Part shown: in pieces, positions 31,569-38,309 of the stretch | Numbering within the stretch: position 1 is the stretch's first letter | How the letters are laid out: every line of letters starts with the position of its first letter | Source of the DNA: an uncultured Bacteroidales bacterium | GTDB taxonomy: Bacteria; Bacteroidota; Bacteroidia; Bacteroidales; Bacteroidaceae | DNA: 38,309 nucleotides | Direction: 5' to 3' | Assembly: GCA_902779315.1 (NCBI GenBank) | Contig: CACZBC010000020.1 | Coordinates: forward strand, 1 to 38,309 | Program-made: the position numbers and the translations under genes | The notes under the pieces: model-generated | What the model was told of the DNA's origin: nothing | Database searches by the model: none | What the model saw: the letters and a program-made list of their open reading frames with translations, nothing else

Positions 31569-32885
31569 ATGAAAGTACTGAAGTTTGGTGGCACTTCCGT
31601 TGGGTCACCTCAGAGAATGCAAGACGTTTCAAAGCTCGTTACAGAAGACGGGCAGACCAAGTTTGTTGTCCTCTCTGCTATGTCTGGCACTACAAATACT
31701 TTGGTGGAAATCTCTGACTACCTTTACAAGAAGAATCCCGAAGGTGCGAACACCATCATAAATCTGCTCGAACAGACTTATGTGGGACACATCGAGAAAC
31801 TCTATCGTACGGAAGAAGTCAAGCAGAAGACGATGAGATTCCTGCATGATGAGTTCGATTATCTGCGTTCCTTCACGAAGGTTCACTTCACAAGTTTCGA
31901 GGAGAAGGTCATCTTGGCTCAAGGCGAGATTATCAGCACCAACATGGTTGCCAACTATCTGCAGGAATGTGGGGTCAAGTCTTTGCTCATCAATGCACTC
32001 GACATCATCCGTACAGACAAGAATGGCGAGCCCGACATGAACTATATAAAGGAAAAGATAACGAAGGTTCTCGAGGCTCATCCCGACTATCAAATCTACT
32101 TGACGCAGGGCTTCATCTGCCGTAACGCTTATGGCGAGATAGATAATCTGCTGCGTGGTGGTAGCGATTATACTGCCTGCCTTGTTGGTGCTGCTGTTCA
32201 GGCTGAGGAGATTCAGATTTGGACGGACATCGACGGCATGCACAATAATGACCCTCGTTTCGTGGAACATACGGAACCTGTCCGTCAGTTGTACTTCGAG
32301 GAGGCAGCCGAACTTGCTTACTTTGGCGCGAAGATATTGCATCCGACCTGCATTCAGCCAGCCAAGTTCGCTCGTGTTCCGGTTCGACTCAAAAACACGA
32401 TGGACCCCAAAGCTCCAGGTACAATCATCAACAACGACTTCCAACGTGGTGTCATTAAGGCAGTTGCAGCTCGAGACGGCAACATCTGTATCCAGATAAA
32501 CAGCAGCCGAATGCTCCTCGCTTATGGTTTCTTGCGTAAGGTTTTCGAAATCTTCGAGACCTACAAGACCAGTATCGATATGGTCTGCACAAGTGAGGTG
32601 GGCGTCAGCGTGACGATTGACAACCGCCATCATCTCGAGGATATCGTGAACGAACTGAAGAAGTATGGAACCGTTGCGGTTGAGGAAGATATGTGCATCA
32701 TCTGTGTCGTAGGTGACCTCGCAAGCGATAATGTCGGTTTCGAAGCAATTGCTTGTCAGGCGTTGAAGAACATTCCTGTCCGCATGATCAGCTATGGAGG
32801 TTCGCCTCACAACATTTCGTTCGTGGTTAAGGCCGAGGATAAGAAGCGTACTTTGCAAGCTTTGAGCGATACACTTTTTAAATAA
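31569..32885 (+). CDS. lysC: Aspartate kinase
   Basis: A 438-residue monofunctional aspartokinase, the first step from aspartate to lysine, threonine, methionine and diaminopimelate. KFGGTSVGS (4-12), the kinase core with GFICRNAYGEIDNLLRGGSDYTA, and two C-terminal ACT domains (about 300-438) are seen; the ACT part suggests feedback control by an amino acid. It sits 4 bp before lysA, so the pair may serve lysine and wall diaminopimelate synthesis. Confidence 0.95.
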   Translation: MKVLKFGGTSVGSPQRMQDVSKLVTEDGQTKFVVLSAMSGTTNTLVEISDYLYKKNPEGANTIINLLEQTYVGHIEKLYRTEEVKQKTMRFLHDEFDYLRSFTKVHFTSFEEKVILAQGEIISTNMVANYLQECGVKSLLINALDIIRTDKNGEPDMNYIKEKITKVLEAHPDYQIYLTQGFICRNAYGEIDNLLRGGSDYTACLVGAAVQAEEIQIWTDIDGMHNNDPRFVEHTEPVRQLYFEEAAELAYFGAKILHPTCIQPAKFARVPVRLKNTMDPKAPGTIINNDFQRGVIKAVAARDGNICIQINSSRMLLAYGFLRKVFEIFETYKTSIDMVCTSEVGVSVTIDNRHHLEDIVNELKKYGTVAVEEDMCIICVVGDLASDNVGFEAIACQALKNIPVRMISYGGSPHNISFVVKAEDKKRTLQALSDTLFK

Positions 32886-32889
32886 AGAT

Positions 32890-34083
32890 ATGACAAAAAG
32901 ATTGTTACAGGATCAGAAGGAGCGTTTCGAATCGCTCAAGACGCCCTTCTATTATTACGATACAGACTTGCTTGCCGAGACGCTTTCTGCAATCAAAAGC
33001 GAGACAGACAAGCACGAGGGTTGGCATCTTCACTATGCTGTGAAGGCTTGTGCCAATCCCAAAGTACTCCGACAGATACAGCAAGCCGGCTTTGGAGCCG
33101 ATTGCGTGAGTGGTGGCGAGATACGGACTTGCTTGGAGAATGGTTTTCCTGCCGACGAGATTGTCTTCGCTGGAGTAGGTAAAGCGGACTGGGAAATCGA
33201 GCTGGCCCTTGAGGCTGGCATTCAGTATTTCAATGTCGAAAGCATTCCTGAGCTTGAGGTTATTGCTGAGATTGCCTCGCGAATGAACAAGATTGCAAAC
33301 GTCAGCTTCCGCATCAATCCTGATGTTGGAGCCCATACGCACTCGCATATCACGACGGGTCTGGCAGAGAACAAGTTCGGCATAGCCAAGGAAGATATGC
33401 TTCACGTCATCCAAGTTGCCAAGAGTTTGCCAAGCGTTCGTTTCGTGGGACTGCATTTCCATATTGGCAGCCAAATTCTTCAGATGGACGACTTCGAGGC
33501 TTTGTGTTATCGCATAAATGAGCTGCAGGACCAACTGGAAGCGGCAGGCATTACTGAAGTCCACAATATTAATGTTGGCGGAGGCTTGGGTATCAATTAT
33601 GATAACCCTGATGAGGCTCCGATTCCTGACTTCAAGTCGTACTTTGAGACCTATGCCAAACACTTGAAACTCCGTCCAGGCCAGCGTCTTCACTTCGAGC
33701 TTGGAAGGGCTGTGGTAGGGCAATGTGGCTCGCTTATAACCCGATGTCTCTATATTAAACAGGCCAAAGAAAAGCAGTTTGTTATCGTAGATGCGGGAAT
33801 GACCGAGTTGATGCGACCTGCTCTTTATGGGGCTAAGCATCACATTCAAAACCTTTCTGTCGGACAACAGACAACAGACAACGGACAAGAGACTCTCTTT
33901 AAGTACGACATAGTCGGTCCTATCTGCGAAAGCAGCGACACGTTTGCAAGGGATTTCACACTTCCTGAGACTCGTCGAGGCGACCTTCTTGCCATTCGTT
34001 CGGCAGGAGCTTATGGCGAAACGATGGCCAGTCAGTACAATTGTCGCGAGTTGCCCAAAGCCTACACAACAGCGGACATGTAA
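32890..34083 (+). CDS. lysA: Diaminopimelate decarboxylase
   Basis: LysA converts meso-diaminopimelate to lysine using PLP. The fold III enzyme of 397 residues carries the PLP lysine in HYAVKACANP (Lys52), FHIGSQI, NVGGGLGINY and GPICESSDTFA. Residues about 325-334 (GQQTTDNGQ) come from a 7-bp tandem array and look like an insertion in the loop before the GPICESSD motif. Catalytic motifs are intact, so activity is likely retained. Confidence 0.96.
   Translation: MTKRLLQDQKERFESLKTPFYYYDTDLLAETLSAIKSETDKHEGWHLHYAVKACANPKVLRQIQQAGFGADCVSGGEIRTCLENGFPADEIVFAGVGKADWEIELALEAGIQYFNVESIPELEVIAEIASRMNKIANVSFRINPDVGAHTHSHITTGLAENKFGIAKEDMLHVIQVAKSLPSVRFVGLHFHIGSQILQMDDFEALCYRINELQDQLEAAGITEVHNINVGGGLGINYDNPDEAPIPDFKSYFETYAKHLKLRPGQRLHFELGRAVVGQCGSLITRCLYIKQAKEKQFVIVDAGMTELMRPALYGAKHHIQNLSVGQQTTDNGQETLFKYDIVGPICESSDTFARDFTLPETRRGDLLAIRSAGAYGETMASQYNCRELPKAYTTADM
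33862..33889 (+). repeat. 7-bp tandem array inside lysA
   Basis: Four heptamers, GGACAAC, AGACAAC, AGACAAC and GGACAAG. They are the reverse complement of the type seen at 9051-9078. Confidence 0.85.
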
Positions 34084-34110
34084 CTATGAACTAAGGACTA
34101 TGAACTATGA
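34083..34110 (+). repeat. 7-bp tandem array over the glycosyltransferase start
   Basis: ACTATGA, ACTAAGG, ACTATGA and ACTATGA, followed by a partial unit. It begins at the last base of the lysA stop and contains several ATG codons in different frames, including the start of the next gene. Confidence 0.85.
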
Positions 34111-34637
34111 ACTCGCAGAGCGTTAGCATCATTGTCACTTGTGGGGAGCAGCAGACCCAACTCAGAGAGCTTCTGCCCAGCCTTCTTTCCCTTCGATATG
34201 GGGGCGAGTACGAGGTGATTGTGGTCGATAAGATGCACGACAAAGACCTCGAAGAGTGGCTCGAGGATATGGAAGTCCAGCATTCGTGCCTCAACCATAC
34301 ATTCTGTCCCGCGAGTTCAAGAGGCCTTGATATTCAGCGACTTGCACTCACTTTGGGCGCCAAGGCTGCCAATTATGAGTGGCTTGTCATCCTGCCTGTC
34401 GATGTGAAATTGCCGAGCGAGGACTGGCTTTTGGATCTTTCGAAGTGTTGTGGCGAAGAAGTTGGTGTTGTAATAGGCCTGACAAAGCGCAAGAGCCGTT
34501 GGAGCTGGTTCAGGAACATTTTCCGTCGTCCCTTTTCCATCTTCAATCCCACCTCTTCCGTCATTCTTTGCAAGCGCAACATCCTGTTCCAATCTAAACC
34601 CCTAAAATTGTCTAATTGCCATATCGTAAAATTGTAA
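34107..34637 (+). CDS. Short GT2-like glycosyltransferase
   Basis: A 176-residue protein with the start of a GT-A fold: VSIIVTCGEQQTQLRELLPSLLSL, YEVIVVDK and YEWLVILPVDVKLPSEDWL, where the Asp may replace the usual DxD. It is shorter than typical GT2 enzymes. The last residues (PLKLSNCHIVKL) are encoded by an 8-bp tandem stretch (34603-34642). Substrate is unknown. The start at 34107 lies in a heptamer array, so start choice is uncertain. Confidence 0.7.
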   Translation: MNSQSVSIIVTCGEQQTQLRELLPSLLSLRYGGEYEVIVVDKMHDKDLEEWLEDMEVQHSCLNHTFCPASSRGLDIQRLALTLGAKAANYEWLVILPVDVKLPSEDWLLDLSKCCGEEVGVVIGLTKRKSRWSWFRNIFRRPFSIFNPTSSVILCKRNILFQSKPLKLSNCHIVKL

Positions 34638-34642
34638 AATGC
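34603..34642 (+). repeat. 8-bp tandem stretch at the glycosyltransferase/dedA junction
   Basis: Degenerate 8-bp units, TAAAATTG, TCTAATTG, CCATATCG, TAAAATTG and TAAAATGC. The last holds the dedA start codon. Confidence 0.55.
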
Positions 34643-35262
34643 AGTCCATTCCCTTCATAGCATGGTGCCTCGAGCACTTGAACTACTGGGTCATCACACT
34701 TTTGATGGCTATCGAGAGCAGTTTCATTCCATTCCCTAGCGAGGTGGTTGTGCCTCCTGCAGCCTACAAAGCTGCTACGACAGGCGAGTTGAACGTGTTC
34801 CTTGTTGTCGTTTTCGCCACGCTTGGAGCCATCATCGGGGCTTTGGTGAATTATGGCTTGGCACGTTATTTGGGCCGACCTCTCGTGTATCGTTTTGCAG
34901 AGAGCCGTTTCGGTCATATGTGCTTGATTGACAGCAAGAAAGTGGAGAATGCGGAACGTTATTTCGACGAGCATGGAGCTGTAGGAACTTTCTTTGGCCG
35001 TCTGGTCCCGGCAGTCAGGCAGCTCATCTCGATTCCTGCAGGTTTGGCCAGGATGGGTCTGGGCCGTTTCGTGCTTTACACAACTCTTGGAGCAGGCCTG
35101 TGGAACTCTATCCTTGCAGGTATGGGCTGGTACATCGGACATTATTACAGCGGTCAACTCGAAGAGAAGGTTGCACAGTACAGTGGAGAGCTGAAGATAG
35201 CAATGCTTTTCCTAGGTGTCGCAGTCGTGCTTTACCTTGCTTATAAGGGCGTAAAGAAATAA
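34639..35262 (+). CDS. DedA/SNARE-associated family membrane protein
   Basis: A 207-residue DedA protein with hydrophobic segments and the signatures FIPFPSEVVVPPAAY, GALVNYGLARYLGR and FFGRLVPAVRQLISIPAGLARM. The family moves or flips lipids (for example undecaprenyl phosphate) and supports membrane homeostasis. It is the last gene of the operon and is followed after 40 bp by a strong hairpin. Confidence 0.93.
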   Translation: MQSIPFIAWCLEHLNYWVITLLMAIESSFIPFPSEVVVPPAAYKAATTGELNVFLVVVFATLGAIIGALVNYGLARYLGRPLVYRFAESRFGHMCLIDSKKVENAERYFDEHGAVGTFFGRLVPAVRQLISIPAGLARMGLGRFVLYTTLGAGLWNSILAGMGWYIGHYYSGQLEEKVAQYSGELKIAMLFLGVAVVLYLAYKGVKK

Positions 35263-35302
35263 TGCCTGATTCTGCTCCGACAGAAAACTTCGGAAAACAC
35301 AG

Positions 35303-35336
35303 GTCCCCCTCTCGGCGATTCGGGAGGGGGACTTTC
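35303..35336 (+). terminator. Terminator of the his-lys-dedA operon
   Basis: GTCCCCCTCTCG (35303-35314) pairs with CGGGAGGGGGAC (35321-35332) around GCGATT, a 12-bp GC-rich stem with one G-U pair, then TTTC. The stem resembles the GC-rich repeat family and may derive from it. Confidence 0.75.
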
Positions 35337-35362
35337 ATATTCTGTGAAGTGGCTCTTAAAAA

Positions 35363-35536
35363 CATCACGTAGTTAAAACGCTAACGTCACACTAGTAAAT
35401 TGCTAACGTCACACTAGTAAATTGCAAACGTCACACTAGTAAATCGCCAACGTCACACTAGTAAATTGCAAACGTCACACTAGTAAATTGCAAACGTCAC
35501 GTGTGATGTTCGCCTACGTCACGTGTGTCTATTTCT
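35363..35536 (+). repeat. Array E of the 22-bp repeat family
   Basis: Eight units in register: a degenerate first unit (35363-35384), five good units (35385-35494, core TCACACTAGTAAAT, ends TGCTAA, TGCAAA or CGCCAA), then two units with CACGTGTG in place of CACACTAG. The last runs into the stop of the epimerase gene. It lies between convergent genes. Confidence 0.95.
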
Positions 35537-36779
35537 TGCTGCTCTCTTTCTCTGCTATTCTTTCGAGCGTCTGATAGACTTGCATGAGGCCTCTCGGAAC
35601 ATGGAAACAGCCTTTCCACTTGCCGCCTTTAAGCGTGAGCAGAACCTCACCTCGGCGATTCAGGTAGCCGAACCATTCTGGATATTCCGGGTCCATAAAG
35701 TGGCTCCACACATACTCGTGGACCTTCATGAACCAATCCAAGCATTCTTGCTTGCCTGTCAGCTCATAGCCTTTAATCATCGTGATAAGTGTCTCGATGT
35801 GAACCCACCAAAGCTTCTGGTCCCATTCGAGTTGCTGCAAGGGTCTTCCCAGTCTGTCCATGAAGTAGAAGATGCCGCCGTACTGCTTGTCCCAACCGTA
35901 CTCAGCCTCACGAAGGGCGATATGAACGGCTTTGTCGATAAGGTCTTGACGACCGAGCCGCTTGCCGAGGTCCATGATGAACCACATGGCTTCGATGGCG
36001 TGACCAGGGTTGAGGAGGCGTCCTTCGTGGCAATCAACCAGCTTTCCGTCCTTGCTTACATGTTCTACAACAAGGTCCAACTCTGGGCGATAGAATACAT
36101 CCAAAACTTCGTGCAGACAGATGTCTATGGTCTCTTGAAGGAAATCTGGTTCCAATAAATCCTCAATCTCCAGGGCGACATTACAGAGAATCATGGGCAG
36201 GGCGAAGTCCTTGAGAGCTCGAGCGCCCTGAGCCGCCTTGCTCCAACGGCCTTTGGGATTGTTCCGCTTCGCAAGCACGATGTCGAAAGTCTTCTTGGCG
36301 ATGTCGGCATATTCCTGGATGCCAGTCGCCTTGTAGAGCTGACCGAAGGCAATCACGGCAAATGTGTATGAGAAGATATTGTAGGGTTCAACAAGCGGAC
36401 GGCCTTCTCTGTCGAGCGAGAAGTACCAGTTCAGCTGGCCGTCGTGCCCGTACTTCTTCAGAAACTCGGCACCCTGAATAGCCGCATCCAGCCATTCCTG
36501 CTTCTTCTCCACTTTATTGTAAAGCGTTGCCAACATCCACACCTCGCGGCCTTGCAGCCAGATGAACTTGTCGGTGTCGTAGACCTCACCATTTCGTTCG
36601 ATACATGTGAAGTACCCACCGAACTCTTTGTCTATACTGTTCTCCATCCAGAAGGGCATCACCCTGTCCAGCAGCTCGCTCTTGTACTGAGCGGCAAGAA
36701 GGTAAAAGTCAACAGCCCCCTCCCCGCTCCCCCTTTGGGGGAGTGCCTGGGTAGAAGCCTGATTATTGGTCTTATTCAT
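35529..36779 (-). CDS. N-acylglucosamine 2-epimerase (AGE/RnBP family)
   Basis: A 416-residue (alpha/alpha)6 barrel enzyme that interconverts GlcNAc and ManNAc-type sugars. DTDKFIWLQGREVWM, LLNPGHAIEAMWF, LWWVHIETL and GGKWKGCFHVPRGL carry the conserved Arg, His and Glu residues and are very close to the renin-binding protein type, favouring N-acetyl sugars over cellobiose. The first 23 residues (including ALPQRGSGEGAV) are extra: they are encoded by the left inverted repeat of the DUF559 unit, and the usual start would lie near VDFYLLA. The ATG overlaps the DUF559 stop as ATGA. Confidence 0.92.
   Translation of the reverse strand: MNKTNNQASTQALPQRGSGEGAVDFYLLAAQYKSELLDRVMPFWMENSIDKEFGGYFTCIERNGEVYDTDKFIWLQGREVWMLATLYNKVEKKQEWLDAAIQGAEFLKKYGHDGQLNWYFSLDREGRPLVEPYNIFSYTFAVIAFGQLYKATGIQEYADIAKKTFDIVLAKRNNPKGRWSKAAQGARALKDFALPMILCNVALEIEDLLEPDFLQETIDICLHEVLDVFYRPELDLVVEHVSKDGKLVDCHEGRLLNPGHAIEAMWFIMDLGKRLGRQDLIDKAVHIALREAEYGWDKQYGGIFYFMDRLGRPLQQLEWDQKLWWVHIETLITMIKGYELTGKQECLDWFMKVHEYVWSHFMDPEYPEWFGYLNRRGEVLLTLKGGKWKGCFHVPRGLMQVYQTLERIAEKESSKK
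36713..36746 (+). repeat. Left 34-bp inverted repeat of the DUF559 unit
   Basis: A GC-rich 34-bp sequence containing the stem-loop CTCCCCCTTTGGGGGAG. It is the perfect reverse complement of 37182-37215 and is translated as part of the epimerase N-terminus. Confidence 0.95.
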
Positions 36780-37165
36780 AGGATATAGTTTTTAATGGTT
36801 TCTAATACATTATCTAATTTAGTGAATATGTCTTCGTTTGCAAACCGGATTACGCGAAAGCCTAACCTCTCTATCTCGTCTGTTCGCAACTTGTCATGAT
36901 ATTGCTGACGTATGTCGTCATGATATTCTCCGTCAACTTCAACAACCAATCGTGCTGGCAGGCAAACGAAGTCTGCTATGTTGCTGGCAATAATATGTTG
37001 TCTTCTGAAAGGTTTGCCGAGCTTTTCCTGTTTTAGACAGAGCCACAATATGCGTTCTGCATCAGTTGGCAGATTCCTCATCCTCTTTGCATGCTCCTTT
37101 AGAATAGGATAAAGAGCAGGGTCAGAGGAGCAGTAGTTCGCTTTATGTCTGTCAAACTTTGTCAT
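36776..37165 (-). CDS. DUF559 (Vsr-like) endonuclease-domain protein
   Basis: A 129-residue protein of the DUF559 family, related to Vsr-type PD-(D/E)XK nucleases. RNLPTDAERILWLCLKQ and FRRQHII precede the catalytic-type residues Asp65 (IADFV) and Glu76/Asp78 (VEVDGEYHDD), and the fold ends LGFRVIRFANEDI. All active-site residues expected for a nuclease appear present. The gene lies inside a 34-bp perfect inverted repeat pair (36713-37215 overall), overlaps the symporter frame by 14 bp at its start and the epimerase by 4 bp at its end. Function of such stand-alone genes is unknown. Confidence 0.9.
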   Translation of the reverse strand: MTKFDRHKANYCSSDPALYPILKEHAKRMRNLPTDAERILWLCLKQEKLGKPFRRQHIIASNIADFVCLPARLVVEVDGEYHDDIRQQYHDKLRTDEIERLGFRVIRFANEDIFTKLDNVLETIKNYIL

Positions 37166-38309
37166 GATCAGATGCTTTGGAGCACTCCCCCAAAGGGGGA
37201 GCGGGGAGGGGGCTGACTGCTAATGCCACCAATACACTTACCACAATCCCTGTTGCTCCGAAGAGGAAGAAGTTGACGTCCGTGTAGAGGTACATGAGGA
37301 AGACGACCAGTTCGCCTGCTATGAAGCCAGTCAGGGCGGCTCGTCCCTTGATGCGCGGGAAGAAGACTGCCATGACGAAGAGACCTCCGAGGCCGCTCGT
37401 CAGCAGTCCGAGGATGGTGTTGAAGTAGTCGAGCAGGGAGGCGATGTCCCATGTGGCCATCAATAAAGCGATTCCGAGACCCATCAGTCCGCTGACGATA
37501 CACGTCCAACGGGCTACACGAAGAAGCGTCGAGTCCTTGATTGAGGGACGGAACCGCTGGATGAAGTCCACGCTAAAGGCCGTCGAGACGGAGTTGATGT
37601 TGCTCGATATCGTGCTCATCGTGGCGGCAAAGATGGCGGCAATCAACAGTCCGGCTACGCCTGCGGGCATTTGGCTCATCATGAAGTACGGGAAGATGGC
37701 ATCACCTTGCTGCATTGTGATGTCGAGGCTCGATGGGTGCGTCTTGTAGAACGTGTAGAGACCCGTGCCGATGAAGTAGAAGGCGACGGAGATGAAGACG
37801 CTCATGAAGCCGTTTAACGCTGGATAACGGTCTGGTCCGAAGTGTAGGAGATGAGGTTGTTGGCTATGCCGCCGCCGATGATGGCTACCCAGAAGGTGAC
37901 TCTTCGATAGTCCATACTCCAGATGAAGAGCCGCATCTTGTCGTTATCGACTGCCAGATTCCATGCTCCCGAGAAGCCGCCTTCGGTGTTGCCCCACAGA
38001 TAAAGGGCGGCAAAGATAGCACCACCGACCAGGATGCAGCCTTGCACGACGTCGCCCCAGATGACCGCTTCCACACCGCCCATCGTGCAATAGACGATGG
38101 TGACGAGTCCCATCAGGATGATGCAAAGGTAGATGTCGATACCCGTGACAGCGGTCAGAGCCAGCGAAGGCAGGTACATCACGAGTGCCATACGCGCCAC
38201 CATGAAGATACAGAACAGCGTGGAAGCCATCATGCGAGTGGCGAGGTTGAAGCGCTCTTCGAGTATCGCGTAGGCAGATGCCGCTTTGAGTCGGCGGAAG
38301 TAGGGTAGG
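37152..38309 (-). pseudogene. Sodium:solute symporter, frameshifted and cut by the window edge
   Basis: Two frames make one SSS-family transporter. From the window edge, LPYFRRLKAASAYAILEERFNLATR to NLISYTSDQTVIQR ends at a stop at 37814-37816; the protein continues in another frame with LNGFMSVFISVAFYFIGTGLYTFYK to 37152. The residues that normally join these parts (about 15) are missing, so a deletion with frame change near 37815 is likely. The C-terminus (SPLPAPPLGECSKASDHDKV) is encoded by the right inverted repeat of the DUF559 unit and beyond. Next to an AGE epimerase the substrate may be sialic acid or an amino sugar; this is inference. The 5' end lies outside the window. Confidence 0.85.
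37182..37215 (-). repeat. Right 34-bp inverted repeat of the DUF559 unit
   Basis: Perfect reverse complement of 36713-36746. The identity stops sharply at both ends. It is translated as the last part of the symporter frame. Confidence 0.95.

Noticed and set aside
31629-32858. Antisense frame of 409 codons over aspartate kinase
   Set aside because: It is the complement of a clearly conserved gene and has no recognisable domain.
35529-36779. Cellobiose 2-epimerase in a mannan pathway
   Set aside because: The sequence reads closer to the renin-binding/N-acylglucosamine type; the GH130 gene is 20 kb away and not linked.

Overview
The window looks like chromosome from a member of the Bacteroidales, most likely Prevotella-like. 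The support is the Bacteroidetes promoter pattern (TTTG, about 19 bp, TAnnTTTG) in front of several genes, a type IX secretion plug domain, the bamD-rpoZ-DUF4293 cluster, an rseC-led rnf operon, the Bacteroidetes form of the omega subunit, a secreted C69 dipeptidase and Prevotella-type C-terminal tails. No plasmid, phage or classical IS gene is seen, so most of the gene content is core metabolism. The unusual part is the repeat content.

Layout. 1-1404 (-): start of the rseC-rnfB-rnfC operon. 1565-2389 (+): ispE, which meets a YihY/BrkB membrane protein (-) tail to tail; the RNase P RNA gene (-) lies just upstream of that membrane protein. 4631-6124 (+): HtrA protease. 6234-8327 (+): four genes each overlapping the next by 4 bp (secreted unknown, HPr-kinase-like, S24/S26 peptidase, PqqD-like). 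8353-10260 (+): one reading frame joining a TRIC channel to a T9SS plug (DUF5103) protein. 10779-15896 (+): AmpG-like permease, DUF1460 amidase, BaiN-type flavoprotein, Sfp-type transferase, secreted GH130 enzyme. 15973-17730 (+): bamD, rpoZ, DUF4293. 18043-21602 (-): GH13 amylase then a double-ThuA protein. 21714-27682 (-): pepD, beta-helix lipoprotein, rlmH, nadC, C69 dipeptidase as one tight operon. 27761 (+): 54-residue membrane protein. 28158-35262 (+): hisH-hisA-hisF-hisIE-ftsE-lysC-lysA-glycosyltransferase-dedA, ending in a strong hairpin. 35529-38309 (-): a damaged sodium:solute symporter, a DUF559 endonuclease gene and an N-acylglucosamine 2-epimerase.

Four kinds of repeat are visible. 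(1) Five intergenic arrays of a 22-bp direct repeat (4262, 10604, 21646, 27979 and 35363), four with core TCACACTAGTAAAT and one with a changed core. (2) Short 7- or 8-bp tandem arrays, often of four units, several inside coding sequence (lysA, amylase, C69 signal peptide, the TRIC/plug junction). (3) Two intergenic AT-rich cores flanked by such short arrays in inverted orientation. (4) A GC-rich palindromic repeat, present as a 34-bp perfect inverted pair around the DUF559 gene and as a relative at the hisA/hisF junction. The DUF559 unit, whose gene overlaps both neighbours and whose inverted repeats are translated as part of them, and the 22-bp array family are the strongest candidates for something not described before. 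All family calls come from reading the sequence and from memory of the families; no search was run.
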